Shown piece after piece: positions 42,460 to 51,269 of a DNA stretch of 64,000 nt. The translations under genes were made by a program, and so were the position numbers. This stretch comes from CAZGMN01 sp964645765 (GTDB taxonomy: Bacteria > Acidobacteriota > Aminicenantia > Aminicenantales > Aminicenantaceae). Within the stretch, counting starts at the first letter, position 1; every line of letters begins with the position of its first letter. The stretch spans positions 1 to 64,000 of the forward strand of contig CAZYBE010000003.1 in the NCBI GenBank assembly GCA_964645765.1. The letters run 5' to 3'. The notes under the pieces were generated by a model. The model had not been told where the DNA came from and did no database searches. It saw only the letters and a list, made by a program, of their open reading frames with translations.

Positions 42460-43533
42460 TTAAATGCTCATCACAATGCCTGTGCCGATGATATTCACCA
42501 GGCTTAAAGGAATGAGTAATTTCCAACCCAAATTCATCAACTGGTCATAGCGGAAACGAGGATAGGTCCAGCGAAAGAGAATCTGAAGCCAGCAGAAGAA
42601 AAAGACCTTGATGTTGAAGGCTGCGATTTGAAAGACAACGACAACCCAGTGAGGGAGCATCCATTGCGCTCCTCCCGGAAAATAAAAACCAGTTGAGGCA
42701 AGCCAGGGAACATGCCAGCCCCCAAAGAAGAGCGTGGTGAGAAGCGCAGAGACGACGATGATTTCCATGAAATCTGTCATCATGAACAGGCCCCATTTCA
42801 GGCCGCTGTATTCAGTGAAAAACCCGATGATCTCGGACTCGCCTTCAGGAAGGTCAAACGGAACTCTCTTTGTCTCGGCCAGGGCAGCAAACAAAAAGAC
42901 GATGAATCCCAAGGGCTGGAGGAAGATTCCCCATTTCGGCAGGAAGCCGAAAAGAAGCTCTCCCTGTTCCTGGACAATGCCGGAAAGTCTCAAGGAGGGA
43001 TAGACCATGATCAGACCGACGAGAGAAAGCCCTAATGCAACCTCATAAGAGATTAGCTGAGCAGCACCTCTCAACCCTCCGATGAGGGCGAATCTATTGT
43101 TGGAAGCCCAGCCGCTGAGAATGATGCCGTAAATTCCCAGGGAGAGCATGGCCAGGATAAAAAGCAAGCCGACATTTATGTCCAGGATTTGGAGGTTTAT
43201 TATCCTCGCGCCTATCCTTATAAAATCGCCAAAAGGAATGGCAGAGATGGTTATGGCCACAAAAAAGAAAGAGACAAAAGGCGCCAGGGTATGAAGGAAT
43301 TTCCTGGAGAAAGTCGGCGTAAAATCTTCCTTGAAAATCATTTTTATGGCATCGGCAAAAGGCTGGAAAAGGCCGATAATCCGGACGCCAAAAATTGAAG
43401 CTCGGTTGGCTCCGATTCGGTCCTGGATGACTGCGCTTTCCTTTCTCTCCAGCCAGGTCAGGTAAAGAGTCAGGGTTAGGAACCAAACCAGGGCGCAAAC
43501 AATCTTGATGATAACGATCAGCACTTCAATCAC
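42460..43533 (-). CDS. nuoH: NADH-quinone oxidoreductase subunit H
   Basis: 357 residues from the GTG at 43533, chosen over a longer frame because it has AGGAAAG upstream and gives the usual NuoH start (IEVLIVIIKIVCALV). Eight or so transmembrane helices. It carries the family signatures LERKESAVIQDRIGANRA and DLPEGESEIIGFFTEYSG, the latter lining the quinone channel. It overlaps the end of nuoG by 8 bp. It is the only membrane-arm subunit besides NuoA in the window. Confidence 0.93.
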   Translation of the reverse strand: MIEVLIVIIKIVCALVWFLTLTLYLTWLERKESAVIQDRIGANRASIFGVRIIGLFQPFADAIKMIFKEDFTPTFSRKFLHTLAPFVSFFFVAITISAIPFGDFIRIGARIINLQILDINVGLLFILAMLSLGIYGIILSGWASNNRFALIGGLRGAAQLISYEVALGLSLVGLIMVYPSLRLSGIVQEQGELLFGFLPKWGIFLQPLGFIVFLFAALAETKRVPFDLPEGESEIIGFFTEYSGLKWGLFMMTDFMEIIVVSALLTTLFFGGWHVPWLASTGFYFPGGAQWMLPHWVVVVFQIAAFNIKVFFFCWLQILFRWTYPRFRYDQLMNLGWKLLIPLSLVNIIGTGIVMSI

Positions 43534-45085
43534 TTTCTTTCCTGAAAAAAGAGATTTCCTTTCCCATCCCGGCGAAAATCGTGCCCGGAGATGAGAATTG
43601 TCTGTAGTATCCAAAATTTATGTCCAGCTCTTTTGCCAGGTCAACAAGCATCTTCCACTCGGGAAGGCTTTCTCCAGGAGGCTCCAGAACAGGCGTAAAA
43701 CTCTGAACCTTGCCATCAATATTCGTCAGGGAGCCTCCCTTTTCTGCAATCAAGGCTGAGGGACAAACGAGATCGAACAGAGAGTTCAAATCACTGGAAA
43801 AGGGAGTGAAGAGGACTTTTATATCTATCCTTTCCAGTGCATTCTTGATGTCTGCCAAATTGAAAACCTCGGATAGAGACGGGCTAAAGACAAGGATAAA
43901 CTCGATTCCTTCGGTTGGGCCTTCCAGGCTCAGCGGCTTGAGCTCAAAGCCTGCCTCCTGAGCTCCTCTTCTGTTGGGACTCCTCTCTGAAGTGAGTAAA
44001 AAGCCGTCCCCTTCACCCGGCTTGGGGTCTAAGAAATATATCTTTTCAATCTTCAGGTCATCTTTGAAGATTTTGCGTAGGAGGAAGAGCTCTTCGTTTG
44101 AGAGCCAGGCATCCACAACTAATGCGACTGCAGTTGTCTTTTTCATGTAATGAAGTCTTTTTATTCTTTCAGTGATGAAGGCTAAGGCATTTGACCAAGA
44201 AGGCTCTTTCATTATTCCCTTGTTATTGACGATAATTTTATCCAGCCTGTTCTGGTCGAGGTAAGAGTAGCCATACCGGCCGCGGTCGCAGATCCAGAAG
44301 CCGTTGACCTCTTCATTCTCCTGGGCTCTGATTCTATAAACTTTTTTTGTCCTCGGAATGCGGGGGAAACCAGGATGGTATTCGATGATGATATTGCAGC
44401 CCCGGCTGCACAAGGGACAGATGGATTCTCCGCTGCGGAGGAACCAGTTTCTCGTCTTAAACCTGAAGTCCTCATCAGTTATCGCGCCGACCGGGCAGAT
44501 TTCTGCCAAGTTTCCTGAATAATTGTTCGAAACTGACTGACCTTCATAGATGTTGATTTCCGAATGCAGGCCGCGGTTAAAAACTCCAAGCTCCTCGGTC
44601 TTCATCACCTCAAGCAGGAAACGAACACAGCGGGTGCAGAGGACGCATCTCTCCTGGTCGAGGATGAGGCTCTTTCCAATCTTGACCTTTTTCTTTCGTC
44701 TTTCTTTGTTTTCGTCAAACTGACTCTCAAAAAGCCCGTATTCTTGGTAATAATCCTGGAGCCTGCAATCCCCTGCCTTGTCGCAGATTGGGCAATCGAG
44801 TGGATGCTCAGCCAATAGAAATTCAAGCACGCCCTTCCTGGCTTCGATGACTTTCTGACTCTTGGTCGAGACCTTTAACCCTTGCCTGACCACAGTCGAG
44901 CAAGCCAGCTCAAGCTTGGGAAGGCCTTCTATCTCCACCAGGCACATGCGGCAGCTTCCTTCTGGCGGGAAGGCAGAATGAAAGCAGAAATGAGGGATAG
45001 GAATGCCAGCCTGCTCCGCTGCTTTGAGGACAGTCGTCCCTTCCCTGACCTCAAGCTCATTTCCATCTATGAAAACCTTAACCAT
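43526..45085 (-). CDS. nuoG: NADH-quinone oxidoreductase subunit G, short form
   Basis: 519 residues. An N-terminal [2Fe-2S] domain (HFCFHSAF, GSCRMCLVEIEG, LACSTVV), a His-Cys [4Fe-4S] motif (HPLDCPICDKAGDC) and CVLCTRCVRF...CPVGAI are intact. A 4Fe-4S MopB motif (CPLCSRGCNI) follows, then only about 300 residues of a molybdopterin-like domain. Typical NuoG has 680-900 residues, so the C-terminal domain is much reduced. The electron-carrying part is complete and the subunit should work. It starts 7 bp before the nuoF stop region in a tight operon. Confidence 0.9.
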   Translation of the reverse strand: MVKVFIDGNELEVREGTTVLKAAEQAGIPIPHFCFHSAFPPEGSCRMCLVEIEGLPKLELACSTVVRQGLKVSTKSQKVIEARKGVLEFLLAEHPLDCPICDKAGDCRLQDYYQEYGLFESQFDENKERRKKKVKIGKSLILDQERCVLCTRCVRFLLEVMKTEELGVFNRGLHSEINIYEGQSVSNNYSGNLAEICPVGAITDEDFRFKTRNWFLRSGESICPLCSRGCNIIIEYHPGFPRIPRTKKVYRIRAQENEEVNGFWICDRGRYGYSYLDQNRLDKIIVNNKGIMKEPSWSNALAFITERIKRLHYMKKTTAVALVVDAWLSNEELFLLRKIFKDDLKIEKIYFLDPKPGEGDGFLLTSERSPNRRGAQEAGFELKPLSLEGPTEGIEFILVFSPSLSEVFNLADIKNALERIDIKVLFTPFSSDLNSLFDLVCPSALIAEKGGSLTNIDGKVQSFTPVLEPPGESLPEWKMLVDLAKELDINFGYYRQFSSPGTIFAGMGKEISFFRKESD

Positions 45086-45091
45086 TTTCGC

Positions 45092-46351
45092 CTATTTCTT
45101 CTGCTTCTTTCCCAGAATGTAGGAATTAAGCTCTTTTCTGAACTTTCTGGCGATAGAAAGAATGGGCATGGCCGCAGCGTCTCCCATCGGACAGAGAGTC
45201 TTGCCCTGGATGTTCGAAGCCAGGCGGATGATGTTATCGATGTCTTCTCTTTTTCCTTTCCCGGAAGCCACGCGATCGACAATCTTGTCAATCCACGAGC
45301 TCCCGATCCTGCAAGGCGTGCACTGGCCGCATGACTCATGAGAATAGAATTTGGTAACTATTTTTAAGACATCGAGCATCGAGGTTTGCTTGTCGATGAC
45401 GATAATCGCGGCTGAGCCGAGCATGGAATTGGCGCCTACCAGAGAATCAAAATCCATTTTTATCTCGATCTCGGCTTCTTTCAGAATCGGTGCTGACATG
45501 CCGCCGGGAATTACCGCCTTCAATTTTTTCCCTTCCTTCATTCCTCCAGCATAATTGAAAATGATATCCTTCAGGCTTGTCCCGAGCGGAAGCTCGTAGA
45601 TTCCAGGATTCTTGACAGCACCGCTCACCCCGAAAATTCTTGTTCCTCCATCCTTGGGCAATCCCTTCTTGCAAAACCACTCAGCTCCTTTGAGGATGAT
45701 GTGAGGAACATTGCAAAGAGTCTCAATGTTGTTGATCACTGTCGGGCATTGAAAGAGGCCGACAGATGCTGGAAAAGGAGGCTTCAGCCTCGGATATCCC
45801 CTTTTCCCTTCCAGAGATTCAAGAAGAGCGGTTTCCTCGCCGCAGATGTACGAGCCTGCCCCGCGATGGACCACCACATCGAGGTCAAAGCCGGTCTCGA
45901 GGATATTCTTTCCCAGGAATCCCTTCTCGTAGGCCTCTTGAATGGCCTGCTCCAGCCTTAAGGCAATGGACTGGTATTCGCCCCGGATATAGACAAAAGC
46001 CAGATGGATACCGACGCAGAAGGAGGCGATGATAATCCCTTCGAGCAGGAGGTGAGGGTCGTGGCTTAAGATGTAGCGGTCTTTGAACGTTCCCGGCTCG
46101 CCCTCATCGGCGTTGACGCACAGATATTTTGGCTTGTCCACCTTGGGAACGAATCCCCACTTGACTCCAGCCGGGAAGCCTGCCCCGCCTCTTCCTCTGA
46201 GGTTGGCCTTCTTGACTTCTTCCAGGATTCCTTCAGGATTCATAGTTAAGAGCGCTTTTTTCGCAGCTTCATATCCTCCTTCTTTCAAATAGACGTCTAT
46301 CTTGTAAAAATTCTTAAGGCCAAAATGCTGGGTTAGAACTTTATCTTCCAT
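45092..46351 (-). CDS. nuoF: NADH-quinone oxidoreductase subunit F
   Basis: 419 residues. FMN and NADH binding are shown by RGRGGAGFPAGVKWGF, NADEGEPGTFKDRYIL and RGAGSYICGEETALLESLEG. The C-terminal SCGQCTPCRIG with a later TLCPMGD carries the N3 [4Fe-4S] cluster. It accepts hydride from NADH and passes electrons to NuoE and NuoG. It starts 3 bp after the nuoE stop. Confidence 0.95.
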   Translation of the reverse strand: MEDKVLTQHFGLKNFYKIDVYLKEGGYEAAKKALLTMNPEGILEEVKKANLRGRGGAGFPAGVKWGFVPKVDKPKYLCVNADEGEPGTFKDRYILSHDPHLLLEGIIIASFCVGIHLAFVYIRGEYQSIALRLEQAIQEAYEKGFLGKNILETGFDLDVVVHRGAGSYICGEETALLESLEGKRGYPRLKPPFPASVGLFQCPTVINNIETLCNVPHIILKGAEWFCKKGLPKDGGTRIFGVSGAVKNPGIYELPLGTSLKDIIFNYAGGMKEGKKLKAVIPGGMSAPILKEAEIEIKMDFDSLVGANSMLGSAAIIVIDKQTSMLDVLKIVTKFYSHESCGQCTPCRIGSSWIDKIVDRVASGKGKREDIDNIIRLASNIQGKTLCPMGDAAAMPILSIARKFRKELNSYILGKKQKK

Positions 46352-46354
46352 GTT

Positions 46355-46828
46355 TTATTTCAGGCCATCCAGAATTCTATCCACCTTCTTCTTATCCAGA
46401 TTCCCGTAATAGTCAAAGTTGACCATCATACAAGGAGCTATCTCGCAGGCGCCAAGGCATTCAACCAGGGAAAGGGAAAATTTCTTATCTGGAGTAGTCT
46501 GGCCTGGCTTGACCTTCAGCTTCTTTTGGAGATGGTCGATAAGCTTCTCCGCTCCAGAGAGAGAGCAGCTCAGGTTGGAGCAGACTTGAATATGGTACTT
46601 TCCCAGAGGCTCCCTGCTGAGCATGGTGTAAAAAGTTACGACCTCCCTTACTCTGATAGGCTTCACTCCCAGAATTTGTGCGATGAGCTTTTCGGCATCG
46701 GCCGAGATGAAGCCAAACTCCTGCTGGGCTGCGTGCAAAAGGGGAAGAATGGCAGCTTCTTTTCGAGGGTAGCGGGCGAGCGCTTCATCAATCTTCTTCT
46801 TTGTTTCCGCTCGAAACTCGAGGCTCAT
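46355..46828 (-). CDS. nuoE: NADH-quinone oxidoreductase subunit E
   Basis: 157 residues, thioredoxin-like [2Fe-2S] protein. The four ligands are in CSNLSC and CLGACEIAPC. The N-terminal helical region contains LLHAAQQEFGFI and VREVVTFYTM, standard for the 24-kDa subunit. The ATG overlaps the nuoD stop (ATGA), so translation is coupled. Confidence 0.94.
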   Translation of the reverse strand: MSLEFRAETKKKIDEALARYPRKEAAILPLLHAAQQEFGFISADAEKLIAQILGVKPIRVREVVTFYTMLSREPLGKYHIQVCSNLSCSLSGAEKLIDHLQKKLKVKPGQTTPDKKFSLSLVECLGACEIAPCMMVNFDYYGNLDKKKVDRILDGLK

Positions 46829-48156
46829 CGGTCCAGCTCTCCTCCTATCATGTTCAAGGAGCCAAAAGTGGGAATGACATCAGCAAGGTAATGTCCTTGA
46901 ATCATCTCTTCCAGGGCTGAGACAATATGAAAACAGGGTGCTCTCAGGTGAAGCCGGTAAGGCTTGTCCGTTCCGTCAGAGACAATATAATAGCCCAGCT
47001 CTCCATTCCCGCCTTCCACAGAGAAATAGACCTCTCCCTTTGGCGGCCTTATCCCCTGGTCTTTCATGAAAAATTTGAAATGGCTGATAAGGCCTTCGAT
47101 CGAGGTGTATGTGTCTTCTTTGGGCGGAACAACGCTCCCTTTTGAAGCCGCGAGAATGTCGTTGTATCTCTCCTTCTCCGAGCCTTCAAGGTTTGGCGAG
47201 AGCCTGATTCTATCTTCGACTCTCTGGACCCGGGAAGCTTTGATCGCGGTTGCAGGCTCCATCCCATCAGCCATCACCCGGGCAGGAGCCGATGGCCTTG
47301 GGATTTTCTCCAAAGCCTGCTCGATGATCCGCAAGCTCTGCTCCATCTCCTTCATCCGGACCAGATACCTGTCATAATTATCGCCTCGCTCGCCAAGGGG
47401 AACTTCAAAATCCAGCTGGTCATAGGACGAATAAGGAGAAGCTTTGCGCACGTCGTAATAAACGCCTGTGGAGCGGAGGCAAGGCCCGGTCCAGCCATAG
47501 GAAATGGCTTTTTCCTGGGGGACAACGGCGATGTCCCTCGTCCTGTTCAGGAAAATCTTATTCTTATCCAGGAGGCCATGGACATCCTTCAAGACTTTTC
47601 TCGTCTCGACAATCGCCTTGGCCAGAGTTTCCTTGTAATCAGGATGAAGGTCAGCCCTGACTCCTCCGATTCGAATGTAGGAAGTCGTCATCCTGGCTCC
47701 GGTTGTTTCCTCGATCACATCCCAGATGAACTCTCTGGCCTTCATCTTGTAGAGAAAGACAGTGAAGGCTCCGCACTCCATGGCCATGGCGGCAAGGCAG
47801 GTCAGATGGTCGGAAATGCGGGAAAGCTCGCTCATGATGACCCGAATGTATTGAGCGCGCTCCGGGACTTGCAGCCCAAACATCTTCTCTACAGTCATCA
47901 CATAGCCGAGGTTGTTAATCAGCGGAGAAACATAGTTCAATCTATCCGTGTAAGGAAGCAGGTTGAAATAAGTCCTGTTTTCGCAGGTCTTCTCAAAACC
48001 GCGGTGTAAGTATCCAACCTCAACTTCTGAGTTGAGAATGCGCTCACCGTCGAGCTCGAGCATGATGCGGATCGTTCCGTGCATGGCCGGATGAGAAGGA
48101 CCCATGTTGAGCAGAAGGCTCTCTTTCCTTGCTTCTTTCTGTATTCTTGCCGGCAT
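46825..48156 (-). CDS. nuoD: NADH-quinone oxidoreductase subunit D
   Basis: 443 residues of the 49-kDa subunit, related to the large subunit of NiFe hydrogenases. NMGPSHPAMHGTIRIMLELDG and GYLHRGFEKTCE are the quinone-site signatures (conserved His and Tyr region), and the C-terminus ends FGSLNMIGGELDR. Somewhat longer than the usual 390-400 residues because of an internal segment around 295-345. It starts 1 bp after the nuoC stop. Confidence 0.94.
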   Translation of the reverse strand: MPARIQKEARKESLLLNMGPSHPAMHGTIRIMLELDGERILNSEVEVGYLHRGFEKTCENRTYFNLLPYTDRLNYVSPLINNLGYVMTVEKMFGLQVPERAQYIRVIMSELSRISDHLTCLAAMAMECGAFTVFLYKMKAREFIWDVIEETTGARMTTSYIRIGGVRADLHPDYKETLAKAIVETRKVLKDVHGLLDKNKIFLNRTRDIAVVPQEKAISYGWTGPCLRSTGVYYDVRKASPYSSYDQLDFEVPLGERGDNYDRYLVRMKEMEQSLRIIEQALEKIPRPSAPARVMADGMEPATAIKASRVQRVEDRIRLSPNLEGSEKERYNDILAASKGSVVPPKEDTYTSIEGLISHFKFFMKDQGIRPPKGEVYFSVEGGNGELGYYIVSDGTDKPYRLHLRAPCFHIVSALEEMIQGHYLADVIPTFGSLNMIGGELDR

Positions 48157-48157
48157 C

Positions 48158-48637
48158 TCACTCTCTCAACGGAATTCGCGGCTGGCGCCTGCGCAGAGGA
48201 TAATCCTTGCGAAGAGGATAGCCCTCGAATCCATCGTACATAAAAATTCGGCTCAAATCAGGATGCCCTTTGAAAAAAACGCCAAACATGTCAAAGACTT
48301 CGCGCTCCAGCCAGTTGGCGTTCTTCCAGAGGGGAGTCAGGGAATCAATCGAGAGGTCTTTCTCTGAAAGCTGAGCTTTTATCCTCAGGCGATGCTTGTT
48401 CGAAAGAGAATAGAGATGATACGCCATCTCGAAGCGCGGCTCCTCGCCCAAGTCATCGACGCAGGTCAGGTCAAGGAGCATGGTGTAAGCATAGGGCTCA
48501 GCCTTCAAAAAATTGACGATATCCAGCAGGGAGTCTTTATCAATGACAAGAACTTCATCCCCGAATTGAACAGAAGTCTCTTTGATCTTATCCTGGAACC
48601 GCTGTTTGAGTTCTTCTAATATCTTCTTCTTTTCCAT
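48158..48637 (-). CDS. nuoC: NADH-quinone oxidoreductase subunit C
   Basis: 159 residues from the ATG at 48637; a GTG at 48643 is an alternative, and neither has a strong ribosome site. The 30-kDa subunit signature is complete: [38 protein letters not shown] and [10 protein letters not shown]. It overlaps the end of nuoB by 22 bp. It is separate from nuoD, as in most bacteria outside the Enterobacteria. Confidence 0.92.
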   Translation of the reverse strand: MEKKKILEELKQRFQDKIKETSVQFGDEVLVIDKDSLLDIVNFLKAEPYAYTMLLDLTCVDDLGEEPRFEMAYHLYSLSNKHRLRIKAQLSEKDLSIDSLTPLWKNANWLEREVFDMFGVFFKGHPDLSRIFMYDGFEGYPLRKDYPLRRRQPRIPLRE

Positions 48638-49092
48638 CTCCACTCTTGTTGTTGTTTTTGAATTTTTTCCTGAAGCTTGATCAGGCCGTTCAAGACCGTC
48701 TCTGGCCGGGGCGGACAGCCTGGAATATAGATATCCACTGGGATAATCTGGTCGATCCCCTGGACAACAGCGTAATTATCGTAGATGCCTCCGCTCACGG
48801 CACAGGTGCCAAAGGCAACAACCCACTTGGGCTCGGTCATCTGTTCGTAGACTGTTCGAAGAACTGGGGCCAGCTTCTGGGTGATTGTTCCCACGACCAG
48901 AAGCATATCCGATTGACGGGGAGAGAATCTTGTCCAGCCAGCGCCAAAGCGGTCGATATCGAAATGGGCGCAGGCCGCAGACATGTACTCCATCCCGCAG
49001 CAGGCCGTGACAAAGGGGTAATGGAACAGGGAATATTTCCGAGCCCAGCCAAGGATGTAATTGAATTTGGTTGTGATGAAGCTTCCTTCCAT
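48616..49092 (-). CDS. nuoB: NADH-quinone oxidoreductase subunit B
   Basis: 158 residues. Ligands of the terminal cluster N2 are the adjacent cysteines in TACCGMEYM plus Cys in GTCAVSGG and in [11 protein letters not shown]2 hands electrons to quinone. AAAAGG precedes the ATG. The Arg-rich C-terminus (WRWKRRRY) overlaps the nuoC start. A 60-bp gap separates it from nuoA. Confidence 0.95.
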   Translation of the reverse strand: MEGSFITTKFNYILGWARKYSLFHYPFVTACCGMEYMSAACAHFDIDRFGAGWTRFSPRQSDMLLVVGTITQKLAPVLRTVYEQMTEPKWVVAFGTCAVSGGIYDNYAVVQGIDQIIPVDIYIPGCPPRPETVLNGLIKLQEKIQKQQQEWRWKRRRY

Positions 49093-49152
49093 GGCGAACC
49101 TTTTTATCAGACTTTCAGCAACCCGCGCCTGAAAGAGACCAGCTGCTTTCTC

Positions 49153-49497
49153 TCAATCCCATTTGAAAGCGCCTTTTTTCCAGGCGTAGATGAAACCGAC
49201 GACAATAACAAAAACATAGGCCAGCATGACGATCGAAGCTGTCTGCCGCATCTCCTTGAAGATTAGAGCCCAGGGGAAGAAAAAGGCGACCTCGATGTCA
49301 AAGAGAAGAAAAATAAAGGCAACGAGATAAAACTTTATGGGAACAGGGCTGATTCCTTCCTGAAGATAAGGGCTTCCGCATTCAAAAGGACTTTCTTTTA
49401 TCGGAGTTGTCCTTTTCGGCCCCAGCAGCTTGTTCATGAAGAGCAACACAACTCCCAAGAAGCCAAAGATGAGAAAAACAAGGAAAAGTTCAATCAT
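49153..49497 (-). CDS. nuoA: NADH-quinone oxidoreductase subunit A
   Basis: 114 residues, three transmembrane helices (FLVFLIFGFLGVVLLFM, FYLVAFIFLLFDIEVAFFFP, IVMLAYVFVIVVGFIYAW). The loop SPFECGSPY holds the conserved Cys, and FLLFDIEVAFFFPW the conserved acidic residues of the channel. It is the first gene of the nuo run and lies 88 bp from the sequence gap, so further upstream genes cannot be judged. Confidence 0.94.
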   Translation of the reverse strand: MIELFLVFLIFGFLGVVLLFMNKLLGPKRTTPIKESPFECGSPYLQEGISPVPIKFYLVAFIFLLFDIEVAFFFPWALIFKEMRQTASIVMLAYVFVIVVGFIYAWKKGAFKWD

Positions 49498-49523
49498 CGG
49501 TCTCTTTTTTTAAAGGCATAGAT

Positions 49524-49554
49524 TTTATAAAAATCAATATAAATTTGCAATCAA
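49524..49554 (-). promoter_or_regulatory. Weak promoter candidate of the nuo operon
   Basis: Minus strand TTGATT, 19-bp spacer, TATAAA, in AT-rich DNA about 27 bp upstream of the nuoA ATG. The long spacer makes this tentative. Confidence 0.25.
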
Positions 49555-49563
49555 TAAAATTTC

Positions 49564-49585
49564 AGCTGAGAGGGTTGCCTCAGCT
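49564..49585. repeat. Hairpin at the edge of the assembly gap
   Basis: AGCTGAG (49564-49570) and CTCAGCT (49579-49585) pair perfectly. The same CTCAGCT word restarts the sequence after the gap (49686-49692), so both gap edges carry the same repeat. Confidence 0.6.
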
Positions 49586-49685
49586 NNNNNNNNNNNNNNN
49601 NNNNNNNNNNNNNNNNNNNNNNNNNNNNNNNNNNNNNNNNNNNNNNNNNNNNNNNNNNNNNNNNNNNNNNNNNNNNNNNNNNNNN
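49586..49685. other. Assembly gap, 100 N
   Basis: Exactly 100 undetermined bases, the standard scaffold filler, so the true distance between nuoA and lpdA is unknown and may be much larger or smaller. The open frame that reads through the Ns is an artefact. Confidence 0.97.
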
Positions 49686-49713
49686 CTCAGCTTTATCTGC
49701 GCGGTTAAAAAAA

Positions 49714-51117
49714 TTAAATATTCAAGATGTGGATAGCCTTTCCTTCGGCTCTGAGGGCTGCTTCCATCACTGCCTCGGATAAAGTCGGGTGGATATGAAT
49801 TGAAGAGGAGACATCCTGAATTTGTAACCCCTTGCTCATGGCCAGGGTGACTTCAGAGATGAACTCGCTGGCGTTTGGCGCAATGATATGAGCACCGATG
49901 ACTTTGTCCTTCTTGTCAGCGATAATCTTGACCAGCCCTTCCTGAGCCATCATGGTCAGACTGCGGCCATTAGCCGAGAGAGGAAACAGGCCAACCTTTA
50001 TTCCTATTCCCTTTTCCCGCGCCTCTTCCTCTGTCAAGCCGACAGATGAAAATTCGGGGTCAGTATAGACAGCCATGGGAAGGGCTTCATAATCCATCTC
50101 TCTCTTTGCCTCAGAGGCGTTCTCTGCAGCCAGAATCCCTTCATGGGAGGCTTTATGGGCAAGGAGCTTGCCTCCGATCATATCTCCGATGGCATAGATT
50201 CCAGGCGCACCTGTTTCGAGGAAAGAGTTCACTTTGAAAAAGCCCTGGGAATCGAGCAAAGCTTTAAAATCTCCTTTTTTTAAAACGTCAGAGTCAGGCT
50301 TCCTTCCTGTTGCCAAAAGGACCTTTTCTGCCTCGAATTTGAATCGGGCTTGAGTCTCCAGGTTCATCCCCTGCAAAGAAACCTTGTCTTCTTTGATTTG
50401 AGCGCTATCTATCCGCATCTGAGTCTGAATTTTTAATCCTTGGAGCTTGAGAATTCTATTCAGCCTTGTCACCATTTCCTTATCGCTGCCAGGCAGGATT
50501 GAAGGCATAATTTCAAGGACGGTAACATCCGAGCCGAGCCTTTGATAAATTGTCCCGATTTCAAGGCCGATGGCTCCGGCTCCAATGATCAACATCTTCC
50601 TGGGAATGGCCTTGAACTCAAGGGCCTCACGAGAGGTCACGACTTCCTTCTCATTCGGCGCAAGAAAGGGAAGCTTTGTCGGCTTGCTGCCTACGGCCAG
50701 GATAATTTTTTCAGCCTCGATAAGCTTCTCCTCCCCTTCTGTCTCGACAATAACCTGCCTTTCGTTTTTTAAGAACCCTGTTCCTTTGACGACCTCAACT
50801 CCGTTCCTTTTCAAAAGAAACTCGACTCCTTTCACCATCTTAGCCACGACCCCGCTCTTTTCCTTCTGGATTCTATCCCAGTCGCATTTTATCTCCTTTA
50901 ACGGTCCCTTAAGGTTTTTACTTTCCTGAATTTCCCTGAAAACCTTCGTCTGCTGAAGAAGATACTTTGCCGGGATACATCCATAGTTCAAGCAGGTGCC
51001 GCCTAATTTATCCTTTTCAATCAGGGCCACTTTTTTTCCAAGCTGAGCCGCCCTGATTGCAGCTATGTACCCGCCCGGCCCTGCTCCGATAATTGCTAAG
51101 TCATATTTTTTGTCCAT
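49714..51117 (-). CDS. lpdA: Dihydrolipoyl dehydrogenase
   Basis: 467 residues. FAD-binding GAGPGGYIAA, the redox disulfide C42-C47 in GGTCLNYGCIPAK, the NAD-binding GAGAIGLEIG, the second FAD motif YAIGDMIGG and the C-terminal HIHPTLSE with the catalytic His. It is the E3 subunit that reoxidises dihydrolipoamide in 2-oxoacid dehydrogenase or glycine-cleavage complexes. No E1/E2 or Gcv genes are in the window, so the complex it serves is unknown. AAGAGGAAA precedes the ATG. Confidence 0.94.
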   Translation of the reverse strand: MDKKYDLAIIGAGPGGYIAAIRAAQLGKKVALIEKDKLGGTCLNYGCIPAKYLLQQTKVFREIQESKNLKGPLKEIKCDWDRIQKEKSGVVAKMVKGVEFLLKRNGVEVVKGTGFLKNERQVIVETEGEEKLIEAEKIILAVGSKPTKLPFLAPNEKEVVTSREALEFKAIPRKMLIIGAGAIGLEIGTIYQRLGSDVTVLEIMPSILPGSDKEMVTRLNRILKLQGLKIQTQMRIDSAQIKEDKVSLQGMNLETQARFKFEAEKVLLATGRKPDSDVLKKGDFKALLDSQGFFKVNSFLETGAPGIYAIGDMIGGKLLAHKASHEGILAAENASEAKREMDYEALPMAVYTDPEFSSVGLTEEEAREKGIGIKVGLFPLSANGRSLTMMAQEGLVKIIADKKDKVIGAHIIAPNASEFISEVTLAMSKGLQIQDVSSSIHIHPTLSEAVMEAALRAEGKAIHILNI

Positions 51118-51145
51118 CTTTTTCCTCTTAACAAAATTTGCCAGT

Positions 51146-51151
51146 ATTATA
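51146..51151 (-). promoter_or_regulatory. -10 element of the lpdA promoter
   Basis: A perfect TATAAT on the minus strand, 29-34 bp upstream of the ATG at 51117. No good -35 hexamer is found at 16-18 bp, so an activator or extended element would be needed. Confidence 0.35.
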
Positions 51152-51187
51152 ACCTTTTAGCTCTTTCTCAGTCTATTTGGTATTAAT

Positions 51188-51208
51188 AAAAGGGGACTGT
51201 CCCCTTTT
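51188..51208. repeat. GGGGAC hairpin, copy 4
   Basis: AAAAGGGGAC-T-GTCCCCTTTT, a 10-bp palindromic stem, followed by more Ts on the plus strand. It lies in the divergent gap between lpdA and the beta-barrel gene and not at a gene end, so it is a dispersed element more than a true terminator. A TTGACA follows at 51218-51223 and could be a -35 for the plus-strand gene, but no convincing -10 matches it. Confidence 0.65.
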
Positions 51209-51269
51209 TTTAATTTCTTGACAGTCCAGGCCGAAAAAATAAAAATAAAAACCTCTATAAAAACATATT

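Noticed and set aside
49545..49736. Open frame spanning the run of N
   Set aside because: It exists only because undetermined bases cannot contain stop codons.
51218..51262. Promoter TTGACA...TATAAA for the beta-barrel gene
   Set aside because: The spacing to the TATAAA is about 30 bp and the nearer AT-rich hexamers are poor matches, so it was only mentioned under the hairpin.
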